Source: Romboutsia sp. CE17
Lineage (GTDB): Bacteria > Bacillota > Clostridia > Peptostreptococcales > Peptostreptococcaceae
Length of the DNA stretch: 64,000 bases
Direction of reading: 5' to 3'
NCBI RefSeq assembly: GCF_012317385.1
Contig: NZ_CP051144.1
Location: forward strand, 1,550,001 to 1,614,000
Positions 1 to 8,060 of this stretch are shown here, one piece after another (within the stretch, counting starts at the first letter, position 1; every line of letters begins with the position of its first letter). The notes beneath the pieces were generated by a model that was given only the letters and a program-made list of their open reading frames with translations, was not told the DNA's origin and did no database searches. Position numbers and translations under genes: made by a program.

Positions 1-7
1 TTACCTA

Positions 8-1258
8 CTAAATCAAATTTTTATTTTGACTAATTTGCTTTTTAGGTATTTTAATTTCAAATATAGTATATTCACCTAATTTTGAATCAACATTTACATC
101 ATACTTTAAATTTACACTTAACATTTTAGCAATAGAAAGACCTATACCAGATCCATCTATATCTTGATTTCTCACTAATTCACTTCTAAAGAACCTATCA
201 AATATATGAGGTAAATCTTCTTTTTTTATTCCTATACCTGTATCTTTAACTGATATACTTGTAAATCCTTCTTTCTCTCCTAAAATTATCTCTACATTAT
301 CATTTGCATTAGTATATTTAAAAGCATTTTCTAAAAATATTAAAATTAATTGCTTTAATTTATTTTTATCTGTAACTATAATTTTATTCTTTAATTCACC
401 TTTTACAATAAATCCCTTATCTTGCATCTCTGCAATTTCTTCGTAGTCATTATATATATTAAAAACTAATTCTTCTATATTTATACTTTCTAAATTTATT
501 TTTGATATATAATCTTCTTTACTTAGTGATAATAAATCATTTATCATTTTTTTCATTCTTCTAGTTTCTCTCATTGCATCTGCTACAGTTTCTACTTCAT
601 CACTTATTGTGTTGCTTGGATTTCTTAGCATACCTTCTAGTTTCGAAGATACTATTGCAATAGGAGTTCTAAGTTCATGTGAAGCATCTTGAATAAATTT
701 TGCCTGATTACTCCAAGCAGTCTCTATGGGACTTAATGCTTTACGTGTTAAGTATATAGCTATAAAATAAGCCACTATTAAAGATATTAATATCCCTATA
801 ATTAATGAAAATAGTAATTGTTTTAATGAACTCATTTCTGAATCAATATTTCTAATTATTTCTATTGTATATTTTCCAATATTTAAGTTTAAAACTCTAA
901 ATGTATATCCATTATTATACCATGTAGAAAAAGTATCCTTTTTTATACCTTCTACATTAGGATAAAAATTTTCAAAATATCTATTTTCAGTGTAATATCT
1001 TATTCTTCCATTTTCATAAACATAAACCATATTACTTGGATCGTTAAGTACAATAGGATTAAAAATAGAACTTCTACTAAATTGTGCATTAATTGATTCT
1101 AACTCTTCTTCTATTATTGTATCTAAATTAGTATATGTAAGTTCTTTGAAATAAAAGAATATAAAACTCGAAAAAATTAATAAAAATCCCCCTACTACTA
1201 GTAAGTTTATTTTTATCAATCTTTTTCTGGTTTCAGTAAATACATTTTTATTTATCAT
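8..1258 (-). CDS. Sensor histidine kinase (OmpR-class two-component partner)
   Basis: This is a membrane-bound sensor kinase of about 416 aa. A first membrane segment lies near residues 18-38 and a second near 147-170, bracketing a roughly 105-residue extracellular loop. The H-box is DASHELRTP, the N-box is FLENAFKYT, and the ATP-lid boxes are DTGIGI and GSGIGLSIAK, so all catalytic motifs are present. No clear HAMP domain is visible. I start at the ATG at 1258, one codon inside the longest frame, because an AAGGTAGG stretch lies about 11 bases before it. The start overlaps the 3' end of the upstream response regulator by 11 bases, so the pair is translationally coupled. The stimulus is unknown. 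Confidence 0.9.
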   Translation of the reverse strand: MINKNVFTETRKRLIKINLLVVGGFLLIFSSFIFFYFKELTYTNLDTIIEEELESINAQFSRSSIFNPIVLNDPSNMVYVYENGRIRYYTENRYFENFYPNVEGIKKDTFSTWYNNGYTFRVLNLNIGKYTIEIIRNIDSEMSSLKQLLFSLIIGILISLIVAYFIAIYLTRKALSPIETAWSNQAKFIQDASHELRTPIAIVSSKLEGMLRNPSNTISDEVETVADAMRETRRMKKMINDLLSLSKEDYISKINLESINIEELVFNIYNDYEEIAEMQDKGFIVKGELKNKIIVTDKNKLKQLILIFLENAFKYTNANDNVEIILGEKEGFTSISVKDTGIGIKKEDLPHIFDRFFRSELVRNQDIDGSGIGLSIAKMLSVNLKYDVNVDSKLGEYTIFEIKIPKKQISQNKNLI

Positions 1259-1919
1259 CAAACATATAACCTACCTTACGCTTAGTTTTTATATACTTAT
1301 CATAGTCATATTTACTTAATTTTTTTCTTAAATTACTTACATACACTTCAACTATTTCAATTGTAGCATCGGATTCTACTCCCCAGATTCTATCGTAAAT
1401 CTGCTCTTTTAATAAAATAGTACCTTTATTAAGTAAAAAATATTCTAATAATTCAAATTGTTTATTTTGTAAAATTATTTCTTCACCATTTAAAAATACT
1501 CTTCTTTTACTAAGATCTAAATGTAAGTCTCTAAATTCTAAACTATTTTTATCACTTAATTTTCCATTAGTTCTAAGTATTGCATATATCCTTGCTATTA
1601 ACTCTTCCATATAAAATGGCTTTGTCAAGTAATCATTTGCCCCTATAGAAAATGCCCCTACCTTATCATCTAAGGATTCCTTTGCTGTCAATATAATAAC
1701 TGGTGTTTCAATATAATTATCTCTAATTTTCTTTAATATATCTAATCCATTTAAATTTGGTAGCATTAAATCTAATACAATTAAATCATAAATACCTTGA
1801 CTAATTAAATAAAGTGCTTCTTCACCATCTCCACATGTCTCACATTGAAAATGCTTTTTAATCTCTTTTTCTATACTTTCTAAAAGTTTTTTATTATCTT
1901 CAACCACTAATATTTTCAT
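1248..1919 (-). CDS. OmpR/PhoB-family response regulator
   Basis: This 223-aa regulator has an N-terminal receiver domain (acidic pocket VVEDN, phosphoacceptor Asp in LIVLDLMLPN, conserved Lys in LTKPF) and a C-terminal winged-helix domain ending in RRKVGYMF-like sequence. The longest frame opens with a GTG at 1931, but that codon sits inside GGAGGG. The ribosome binding site therefore points to the ATG at 1919, giving MKILVVEDN. It is the first gene of a two-gene operon with the kinase. A strong terminator at 2027-2069 separates it from the small gene upstream. Targets are not evident from the window. Confidence 0.92.
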   Translation of the reverse strand: MKILVVEDNKKLLESIEKEIKKHFQCETCGDGEEALYLISQGIYDLIVLDLMLPNLNGLDILKKIRDNYIETPVIILTAKESLDDKVGAFSIGANDYLTKPFYMEELIARIYAILRTNGKLSDKNSLEFRDLHLDLSKRRVFLNGEEIILQNKQFELLEYFLLNKGTILLKEQIYDRIWGVESDATIEIVEVYVSNLRKKLSKYDYDKYIKTKRKVGYMFDDK

Positions 1920-2026
1920 ATTACCCTCCACAAATACTTCTTAAACTACATTATAACCCTTTATAATAAATATTTTAAATAAAAAATTATTTAAATCAAT
2001 TAACTAAATATAATTTTATTATAAAT

Positions 2027-2069
2027 AAAAAATCAGCTTCGAAAATTTAAATTTCGAAGCTGATTTTTT
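2027..2069. terminator. Bidirectional intrinsic terminator
   Basis: The arms TCAGCTTCGAAA and TTTCGAAGCTGA are perfect inverted repeats flanked by an A-run and a T-run, so the hairpin can act on both strands. It overlaps the stop codon of the 59-aa ORF and precedes the response regulator. Confidence 0.85.
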
Positions 2070-2247
2070 ATTCAAATTGGTTATTTGAGTAATTTTTAAG
2101 TATATCTACAAAGTCATTTATGCTAACCTCATCATTTGATTTATTAGACATTTTTTCATAATACCAGCTAGCAAATTCTTGATTTGCTAATAAAGAATTT
2201 AATTGTTCATAATCTAAACCAGTATAGTTTTGTTTATTATCATTCAT
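2068..2247 (-). CDS. Small acidic hypothetical protein, 59 aa
   Basis: A short frame runs from ATG at 2247 to TAA at 2068. It is preceded by AGGGGG eight bases upstream and followed immediately by a strong terminator, which makes a real monocistronic gene likely. The product is polar and Asn/Asp-rich, begins MNDNKQNYTGL, contains an FASWYYEKM stretch, and ends FVDILKNYSNNQFE. There is no signal peptide, membrane segment or cysteine. I do not recognise the family. The aromatic FASWYYEKM core could be a binding surface. Its neighbours are a two-component system on one side and a lipoprotein on the other, neither of which indicates function. Confidence 0.6.
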   Translation of the reverse strand: MNDNKQNYTGLDYEQLNSLLANQEFASWYYEKMSNKSNDEVSINDFVDILKNYSNNQFE

Positions 2248-2319
2248 TATTATACCCCCTTTTTAATATATAACTAGTATCTATCATAAACTATGAATTT
2301 ATACTTACAAATCTAAATT

Positions 2320-3153
2320 TTAGTACTTAGTAACTTGAGCTTCATTCGCTTCTAAATCTATATCTATATTAGACTTTGAGTCAATATCATCATATATATA
2401 TCCAATTATCTTCACTTCATTAGCATTTTTCTCTGATTTTATTGTTATATCTGCTTCTTCTAGAGGTTTTAATGCTGAGTATGGAGACTCATGATATACT
2501 CTTATGTATTCACCTTTTTTATTTAACTCTGCAATCTTTAAAGTTATATTTCCAAGATTTTTAGATGAAGTATTTTTAACCTTTACTAGATAATTTTCTC
2601 CATCCTTACTACTCCCCAACTTTTCCATATCAGAAATATCTAAAACTTCGTAATCATAGCTATCTTTTATATCAATGTCTTTTTCACTTATTTTTACTGA
2701 ATCATCTTTAAGATTAACTGTAATATCATTTTTATCTGCTATATATTCATAACCTATAATGTTGATAGTTTCACTTGATTCCTTTAAATTAAAGCTTGCA
2801 TTAAATATATCCTTTGGCTTTAATGTCATGTCTAAAAACATTTTAGATTCAGATATAATTTTACCTCTACTATCTAATTCATTATATACTAACCAAATAT
2901 CAGAAATATTAAAACTAGATATATTTTTAATTTTATTTATAACTATTCTATTAGAACTATTCTTATTAATTTGTTTTAACTCTAAGTCTTCTATGTACAA
3001 TGCTTTAGCACTATCCTCATTAACTTTATATTTGTCTAATAAAATATTTTCATCTTTACTTTTGACTTCATTTTTATTACATGATACTAAACCTACTAAA
3101 GTTGTCATGGATATAACTACTATTGTCGCTATTTTTTTGTTAAATTTATTCAT
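2320..3153 (-). CDS. Putative lipoprotein with two repeated domains
   Basis: This is a secreted, lipid-anchored protein of about 277 aa with no recognised family. The ATG at 3153 is chosen because GAGGTGG precedes it; the longer frame lacks a ribosome binding site. The N-terminus has a Lys-rich start (MNKFNKK), a hydrophobic stretch and the lipobox LVSC. The mature part holds two similar segments of about 90 residues. Each carries an N-x-(S/T)-rich beta pattern (KNISSFNISDIWLVYNELD and KNTSSKNLGNITLKIAELN) followed by a LKP-containing strand and an IIGY(E/I)Y motif. This looks like a duplicated beta-sandwich (FxLYD-like) domain, which is inference. It sits 42 bases downstream of the HTH gene, probably in the same transcript. 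Confidence 0.75.
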   Translation of the reverse strand: MNKFNKKIATIVVISMTTLVGLVSCNKNEVKSKDENILLDKYKVNEDSAKALYIEDLELKQINKNSSNRIVINKIKNISSFNISDIWLVYNELDSRGKIISESKMFLDMTLKPKDIFNASFNLKESSETINIIGYEYIADKNDITVNLKDDSVKISEKDIDIKDSYDYEVLDISDMEKLGSSKDGENYLVKVKNTSSKNLGNITLKIAELNKKGEYIRVYHESPYSALKPLEEADITIKSEKNANEVKIIGYIYDDIDSKSNIDIDLEANEAQVTKY

Positions 3154-3195
3154 CTTAATCCACCTCGTATTTAGTATATGCCTGTAAATCAAAAT

Positions 3196-3798
3196 TTAAA
3201 GTAAATGCTTGTATTCTTTCATAAAATCTTTTAATGCTTGAGTTATTATTTGCTGTTTACTAAACTCCGAATTACTACATAGTCTTTCAAATTCTTGCCA
3301 TGTATTTTTTTCTACCTTTATACTTGTACTCTTAAACTCTTTTGATTCTAGATCTTCAATAACTATATCTTTTTTTCTAGAATTTCTTTTAGGTTTCATT
3401 GATTTATAATCTTTCACTTCTAAATACCAATCATAAACCTCGCATAACTTATCTAAATCTTCTTGAGTTATATTTATTTTTTTGTCTCTTTTAAGCTTAG
3501 CTTTAGAAGTCACTTTTTTAGTTTTTTCCTCTATTTGATCAAATGTAATTTGAGTATTTTTTTTATTGGTTTTATTACTATTTAAGGTTGTTTTATTATT
3601 CCTTGTTTTTGTATTGCTTTTAGTAGATTTATCTTCATTAGTTGAAATATATATTCCATTTTCAGATTTATATCCCATTTTATTTAGAAACCTTCTTAAT
3701 GTGGTCGGCTTAATACCTATTTCTTTAGATATATTATCAAAACTTATATTTTTACTTTGAAGTTTTAAAAATGCTTCTAATCTCTCATTAACTTCCAT
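3196..3798 (-). CDS. HTH protein with C-terminal ribbon-helix-helix-like segment
   Basis: This 200-aa protein is probably DNA binding. Residues 1-45 form a helix-turn-helix resembling resolvase or Trp-repressor-type motifs (ISKEIGIKPTTLRRFLNKMG). Residues 50-105 are a low-complexity Lys/Asn/Thr linker. The C-terminus (KSTSIKVEKNTWQEFERL, then FSKQQIITQALKDFM) has the strand-helix-helix pattern of ribbon-helix-helix proteins. I use ATG 3798 because the longer start (3810) lies inside GGAGGATG, which is the ribosome binding site. The lipoprotein gene follows after 42 bases. Having both motifs in one chain is unusual; the pairing suggests control of the downstream gene, which is inference. Confidence 0.7.
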   Translation of the reverse strand: MEVNERLEAFLKLQSKNISFDNISKEIGIKPTTLRRFLNKMGYKSENGIYISTNEDKSTKSNTKTRNNKTTLNSNKTNKKNTQITFDQIEEKTKKVTSKAKLKRDKKINITQEDLDKLCEVYDWYLEVKDYKSMKPKRNSRKKDIVIEDLESKEFKSTSIKVEKNTWQEFERLCSNSEFSKQQIITQALKDFMKEYKHLL

Positions 3799-4105
3799 AT
3801 CATCCTCCATCGTAATTCATATATGTCTATTTACATTTTGAAATTATTTTCCCCTAATATCACATAATTTTTTATTAAAATTTTTAATTAATACAGTTTA
3901 AATATATATATCTAAATATCATACCTTATTACTTATATAATAGCAAATCTATTTTATTTATTGTAATTTATATGATAAATAAAAAAATAAAACTAACTTA
4001 AATTAATAAAAATAAAAAAGTTATCTTTTAAATCAATTACAGTATTCAAAAGATAACTTTTTATATATTAAATATTTATTTTTCTAGTTTTAGCTTATTT
4101 GTATT
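3799..4105. promoter_or_regulatory. Intergenic region with candidate promoter and terminator
   Basis: A candidate sigma-A promoter for the HTH gene lies on the minus strand at 3918-3946 (TTGCTA, 17 bases, TATGAT), leaving a leader of about 110 bases. The terminator of the queuosine operon occupies 4015-4063. I see no gene here. Confidence 0.4.
4015..4063 (-). terminator. Terminator of the queuosine-salvage operon
   Basis: The arms AAAAAGTTATCTTTT and AAAAGATAACTTTTT pair around an 18-base loop, and the hairpin lies about 45 bases past the radical SAM stop codon. Confidence 0.75.
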
Positions 4106-4795
4106 TTAATCCCCCACTCCAAAGTCAGTATTATTGTATAAAACCTCTATATCCGTATTTTTATCAATAAAATCATACTTTTCTATAAACCAATTTACTA
4201 AATTTTCATCTCTTTTTATTGATGTAGTATTATTTACAAACACATTTATAGTTGCATGTTCAAAGTTATTTAAAACTATGTTCATATCCTTATCTATCAT
4301 CTCTTTTGTTTGCCCTTTTATACCAACTAACATACAAGGAGAATCAAAATATTCTTTTAGTTCATCAACCGTTTTAAATTTTGCATTTTTATTTAAAAAA
4401 TTATTTCTAAAATCATAGTCAAAACTTTCTACCCCTATTTTAAAAACTATAGGAATATTGAAAAATTCTCTCATTTCCTTAAGCTTATTCCTATAACACC
4501 AATGGCTTTCTAAGAATAATTTTTCTATTTTTTTCTCTTCAATTATTTTTTTTATTTTATTCAGAGTAGCCTTTGGTATTTCAAAACAGCTACCTGAATT
4601 TATTACTTCTAATACTTTATACTTACCACTTATATTTTCTAAAACCTCAAAGTTTATTTTATTTATTTCTTCCTCTGAGGTTGAATTATCATCTATATAG
4701 TCACAAAAGGAGCATTTGCCCCATACACATGGGAACCCCTTAAGTAAAACAATCTCTCTTTTATTTTTATTGTCTATTGTACTATATCTTTCCAT
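4106..4795 (-). CDS. queL: Radical SAM queuine lyase-like enzyme
   Basis: This 229-aa radical SAM protein carries the iron-sulfur cluster motif as CVWGKCSFC (C-x4-C-x2-C) near residue 24, followed by a TIM-barrel-like body. In C. difficile the neighbouring trio of radical SAM enzyme, ECF S-component and nucleoside hydrolase was shown to salvage queuosine. QueK releases queuine, QueL cleaves queuine to preQ1, and QrtT imports the precursors. The gene order here is the same, and a preQ1 riboswitch precedes the operon, which strongly supports the assignment. The start ATG at 4795 has GGAGAAAG upstream and lies 10 bases after the transporter gene. At 229 aa it is small for a radical SAM enzyme but typical of this group. 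Activity is inferred from context. Confidence 0.82.
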   Translation of the reverse strand: MERYSTIDNKNKREIVLLKGFPCVWGKCSFCDYIDDNSTSEEEINKINFEVLENISGKYKVLEVINSGSCFEIPKATLNKIKKIIEEKKIEKLFLESHWCYRNKLKEMREFFNIPIVFKIGVESFDYDFRNNFLNKNAKFKTVDELKEYFDSPCMLVGIKGQTKEMIDKDMNIVLNNFEHATINVFVNNTTSIKRDENLVNWFIEKYDFIDKNTDIEVLYNNTDFGVGD

Positions 4796-4805
4796 ATCTT
4801 TCTCC

Positions 4806-5369
4806 TTATTTGTTAGTTGTTAAAGATATTCTTAAACTCTTAGGCATTGCATTTACACCTAAATTCACTAAAATAACACCTAATAATTTATCAGCATAAT
4901 CAGTTACTATCTGTGTTAAGAATATATTACTAAATAAATTCCCTATACTTAGCACTTCTAATGCTTGAACAATATATGATGAACCAGAAGAAGTTACTCC
5001 TTCAAATACAACTGCAGCTATCATAGCACTTATTACAGATGTAGGAAATACAAATATAAGTGTACCTATAAAAGTCTTTACACCTTTAAGCATACCTTTT
5101 CTAAACATTATTCCAGCTAAAAAACCTGTACTTATTTGTACTGGCGCAAAGTAAAATGAATATATATCAAATGTCATTCCACTTACTATACTACCTAAAA
5201 AACCTGAAATAACTGCATACTTAGGTCCTAAAATTGAAGCTATTAGTATAGTCCCAATAGAATCTAAATATATTGGAAGTTTTAAAGTATATGCAATAAA
5301 TGCTCCAACTACATTTATAGCTATACCTAAGCCTATTAAAGAAATATTCTTAATAGAAATATTTTTCAT
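4806..5369 (-). CDS. qrtT: ECF transporter S-component for queuosine precursors
   Basis: This 187-aa integral membrane protein has about six hydrophobic helices and a short basic C-terminus, typical of substrate-binding S-components of energy-coupling factor transporters. Such proteins bind the ligand and use a shared ECF ATPase module encoded elsewhere; none is in this window. Its position between a nucleoside hydrolase and a radical SAM enzyme, under a preQ1 riboswitch, points to queuosine or queuine as substrate (QrtT in C. difficile). The ribosome binding site AAGGGGG lies within the last codons of the upstream gene, indicating translational coupling. The exact ligand cannot be read from sequence. 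Confidence 0.8.
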   Translation of the reverse strand: MKNISIKNISLIGLGIAINVVGAFIAYTLKLPIYLDSIGTILIASILGPKYAVISGFLGSIVSGMTFDIYSFYFAPVQISTGFLAGIMFRKGMLKGVKTFIGTLIFVFPTSVISAMIAAVVFEGVTSSGSSYIVQALEVLSIGNLFSNIFLTQIVTDYADKLLGVILVNLGVNAMPKSLRISLTTNK

Positions 5370-5370
5370 A

Positions 5371-6339
5371 TTATATAACCCCCTTAACTGAATCTATAAT
5401 CTCTTCATGTCCTTTAAATATTCTTTTTAAGAACATATTCATGAATCTTTTTTCATCAACTTGAGTTAATATAATAGAATTTTTATCTCTTTTATAAAAA
5501 TCAAATGAATCTACTACAGTTTGCCCCATAGCAATTCCTTCTTCTACAACTTCAACAAATGAATCAAATCCGCTACAAATACTTCTATCTATAAAATATG
5601 CTACAGCTAATGGATCATTAATAACACATCCTATAATACCTTCTTGCTCCCAATGAAAATCTATATAAAATCTAGTTATTTCTGTTATATACTTAGCTAT
5701 ATTTTTATCAAGTCTATTTATAAACTCAATAATATTTGGTGTTAATACAATTTTTCTTGTCACATCTAATCCAATCATATGAATTTTTTTAGGTAAATTC
5801 TTGTATACATAATCTGCAGCATGTGGATCTACCCAGTAATTAAATTCAGCTACCGGTGAACAGTTTCCATGAATTCTAAAAGCTCCTCCCATAGATACAA
5901 ATTCATCTAAATTATTAAAAGCATCTTTATCTTTTATAAGAGCTTTAGCTATATTAGTAAGCGGTCCTAGAGCTATAATTGATACATCTTTATTATTTTT
6001 TAAGGTATCAATTATAAAATCTACTGCATTTTCCTTTGCCTTAACTTCAGTTACTTTTTCATAGAAATTTTCTCCCATACCATCTTCTCCATGAGTATCC
6101 TGTGCTGTTACAAGTTCTCTTTTTAATGGATTTTCTTCACCTATATAAACTGGAATATCTAGAGAAGAACACATTTGAAGTGTTTTTAAAGCATTTTCTG
6201 CTCCAGTTTCAGCTTTAACATTACCACTACATGTGGTAATACCGAGAATTTCTAGCTCTGGTGAGTTTACTGCTAGAAGAATTGCCAGAGAATCATCAAT
6301 CCCTGGATCACAGTCAATTATAACTTTTCTTTTTTGCAT
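5371..6339 (-). CDS. queK: Nucleoside hydrolase, probably queuosine hydrolase
   Basis: This 322-aa member of the inosine-uridine nucleoside hydrolase family has the calcium-binding signature DCDPGIDD at residues 9-16 and the conserved ALGPLTNIAKAL segment in the middle. A late Asp (VINDPLAVAY) completes the active site. In this family the enzyme cleaves the N-glycosidic bond of a nucleoside. Being first in an operon with the radical SAM and ECF genes, behind a preQ1 aptamer, it is most likely the queuosine-specific member QueK, releasing the base queuine. The start at 6339 has GGAGG eight bases upstream. A generic nucleoside hydrolase remains possible if the context is coincidental. Confidence 0.83.
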   Translation of the reverse strand: MQKRKVIIDCDPGIDDSLAILLAVNSPELEILGITTCSGNVKAETGAENALKTLQMCSSLDIPVYIGEENPLKRELVTAQDTHGEDGMGENFYEKVTEVKAKENAVDFIIDTLKNNKDVSIIALGPLTNIAKALIKDKDAFNNLDEFVSMGGAFRIHGNCSPVAEFNYWVDPHAADYVYKNLPKKIHMIGLDVTRKIVLTPNIIEFINRLDKNIAKYITEITRFYIDFHWEQEGIIGCVINDPLAVAYFIDRSICSGFDSFVEVVEEGIAMGQTVVDSFDFYKRDKNSIILTQVDEKRFMNMFLKRIFKGHEEIIDSVKGVI

Positions 6340-6394
6340 AACAAATTCCTCCTTAAAAATTATAAATAAGGAGAACCTTTAACTTTTTTTTGAA

Positions 6395-6452
6395 CAAAAA
6401 AAGCCGTATCTAAGGATTTTACTTATATACTGCCACTATATAAATACCTTAG
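6395..6452 (-). terminator. Riboswitch-controlled intrinsic terminator
   Basis: On the minus strand CTAAGG (6452-6447) pairs with CCTTAG (6415-6410). An inner AT-rich stem (ATTTATATA with TATATAAGT) extends it, and GGC plus seven T residues follow. The 5' arm overlaps the 3' tail of the preQ1 aptamer, so ligand binding and terminator folding are coupled. The precise logic, off with ligand, is expected from the class but not proven. Confidence 0.75.
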
Positions 6453-6483
6453 TTTTTTATACTGGGAGGTTCTCGAACCAGTC
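6447..6483 (-). ncRNA. PreQ1-I riboswitch aptamer
   Basis: On the minus strand the sequence reads ACTGG, a TTCGAGAACCTC loop, CCAGT, then the A-rich tail ATAAAAAACTAAGG. The short GC-containing P1 stem, the loop, and the AAAAAACTAA tail that forms the H-type pseudoknot match the preQ1 class I consensus known from the B. subtilis queC leader. It lies about 110 bases before the nucleoside hydrolase start. A weak sigma-A promoter with a TATAAT at 6509-6514 would start the RNA some 20 bases upstream. The downstream genes are salvage rather than synthesis genes, consistent with preQ1 feedback on queuosine recovery. Confidence 0.85.
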
Positions 6484-6938
6484 AGGAATATTTTAATACT
6501 GTAACATTATTATATACTCCTATTTTTATAAGTTTTATAAAGGTCATTGTAAGATATATTTATCTATATGACTCTTTTATTTTACCATAATACTATTCTT
6601 AAACCAATAATTTTATACTCTAATTTTATATTAGATAAAATTTATAATTAACATTAGTATATATATCTATATTAATTACTTTTTATATTTTTAGTTTTAA
6701 TAATTTTCCTACTTATTTATAAATACTATAGATAAATATAAACGAAAATCATCATAAATATTTATTTCTATATTTAATATTCGTTTAATTTTTTGTCACT
6801 TTTTGAGTTTTTTTTAGAAAAATATATTTACAAATCTAATTATTTACTTTATAATCATAATTAATCTCGTGAATAATTAAACGAGGGAAAACAGTATCAT
6901 TAGGACTTATAAAATTTAATACATCAGGAGGTAAAGTT
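6484..6938. promoter_or_regulatory. Divergent intergenic region with sigma-A promoter for the PfoR-like gene
   Basis: On the plus strand TTTACA (6827-6832), 17 bases and TATAAT (6850-6855) form a good sigma-A promoter. The transcript would start near 6862 and open with a small stem, CTCGT (6866-6870) and ACGAG (6881-6885), before the GGAGG of the next gene. The remaining AT-rich sequence toward 6484 shows nothing beyond the weak promoter of the riboswitch transcript. Confidence 0.6.
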
Positions 6939-7973
6939 ATGATACAAATATTAACAAGTACTGCTTTATTACTAGTGGTATTAGCAGGATTTACTTTATT
7001 CAGTTACAAGGCCCCGCAAGGTATGAAGGCTATGGGTGCATTAGCAAACGCTGCTTGTGCTAGTTTCTTAGTTGAAGCATTCCACGCTTCATTATTCGGT
7101 CAACAAATGGGAATAGAATTCTTAAATGCTGTAGGTGGAGCAAACGGTTCTTTAGGTGGAGTTGCTGCAGGTATATTAGTTCCTTTAGCATTAGGTGTTT
7201 CTCCAGTATATGCAGTTTTAGTTGGTTTAACAGTTTCAGGATTTGGAATACTTCCAGGTTTCGTTGCTGGATACTTAATTTCTTTCGTAGTTAAATTCTT
7301 AGAAGAAAAAACTCCAGCTGGACTTGATTTAATAGTTATAATATTAGTTGCTGCTCCTTTAACAAGAGGTATAGCAATGGTAATGAATCCAATAGTAAAT
7401 AATACATTAATGCAAATAGGACAAGCTTTAATAGAAGCTCAACAAACTAGTCCAATATTAATGGGTATAATACTTGGTGGATTAATAACAGTTGTTGCTA
7501 CTGCTCCATTATCTTCAATGGCGTTAACATCTATAATAAACTTAACAGGTGTTCCAATGGCTATAGGTGCTTTAGCAGTATTCGGTTCTTCTTTCATGAA
7601 CTATGTATTCTTCTCAAAAATGAAGTTCGGTTCAAAGAAAGATACAATAGCAGTTGCTATAGAACCATTAACTCAATCTGATATAATATCAGCTAACCCA
7701 ATACCAGTATTTGTTACTAACTTCATAGGTGGAGCTTTATCAGGTGTTATAGTTGCTTTAATGGGACTTAGCATAGATACTCCAGGTTTAGCTACTCCAA
7801 TCGCAGGATTTGCTGTAACAGTTGGACAAAATGGACCAAGAGCTTTAATAGCTGCTGCTGGATGTATAGTAGTAAGTGTTATAGCTGCTTATATAGGATA
7901 CGCTATGTTCAAAAACTACAAAATAGTTACTGCAGATGTAATACGTGGTACAGAGTCTAAGGAAGTTGCTTAA
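6939..7973 (+). CDS. PfoR-family PTS EIIC-like membrane protein
   Basis: This 344-aa protein has about nine or ten hydrophobic helices and a short charged tail. Its repeated Gly/Ala-rich segments (GGANGSLGGVAAGILVPL, GILPGFVAGYLI, ISANPIPVFVTNFIGGALSG) resemble the PfoR/PTS_EIIC_2 group, once linked to perfringolysin regulation in C. perfringens. Those proteins look like the membrane channel of a sugar phosphotransferase without EIIA or EIIB partners, and none is encoded nearby. Codon use is strongly biased toward favoured codons, suggesting high expression, and a good sigma-A promoter precedes it. It is monocistronic, ending at a strong terminator. Substrate and role are unknown. Confidence 0.72.
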   Translation: MIQILTSTALLLVVLAGFTLFSYKAPQGMKAMGALANAACASFLVEAFHASLFGQQMGIEFLNAVGGANGSLGGVAAGILVPLALGVSPVYAVLVGLTVSGFGILPGFVAGYLISFVVKFLEEKTPAGLDLIVIILVAAPLTRGIAMVMNPIVNNTLMQIGQALIEAQQTSPILMGIILGGLITVVATAPLSSMALTSIINLTGVPMAIGALAVFGSSFMNYVFFSKMKFGSKKDTIAVAIEPLTQSDIISANPIPVFVTNFIGGALSGVIVALMGLSIDTPGLATPIAGFAVTVGQNGPRALIAAAGCIVVSVIAAYIGYAMFKNYKIVTADVIRGTESKEVA

Positions 7974-7999
7974 TATTTAAGTTTAATAAACAGAAAATT

Positions 8000-8048
8000 A
8001 AAAGTCGCTGCCAAGCAAATATATTTTGCTAATGGCCGCGACTTTTTT
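8000..8048. terminator. Bidirectional terminator between convergent genes
   Basis: AAAGTCGC pairs with GCGACTTT, with an inner stem of AAGCAAA and TTTGCT, and is followed by a T-run. It serves the PfoR-like gene and, from the other side, the pentapeptide-repeat gene. Confidence 0.85.
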
Positions 8049-8060
8049 ATTTATATAATA

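Noticed and set aside
6866-6938. Leader of the PfoR-like gene as a c-di-GMP riboswitch
   Set aside because: Only a short CTCGT/ACGAG stem is present; the conserved core of the GEMM classes is missing.
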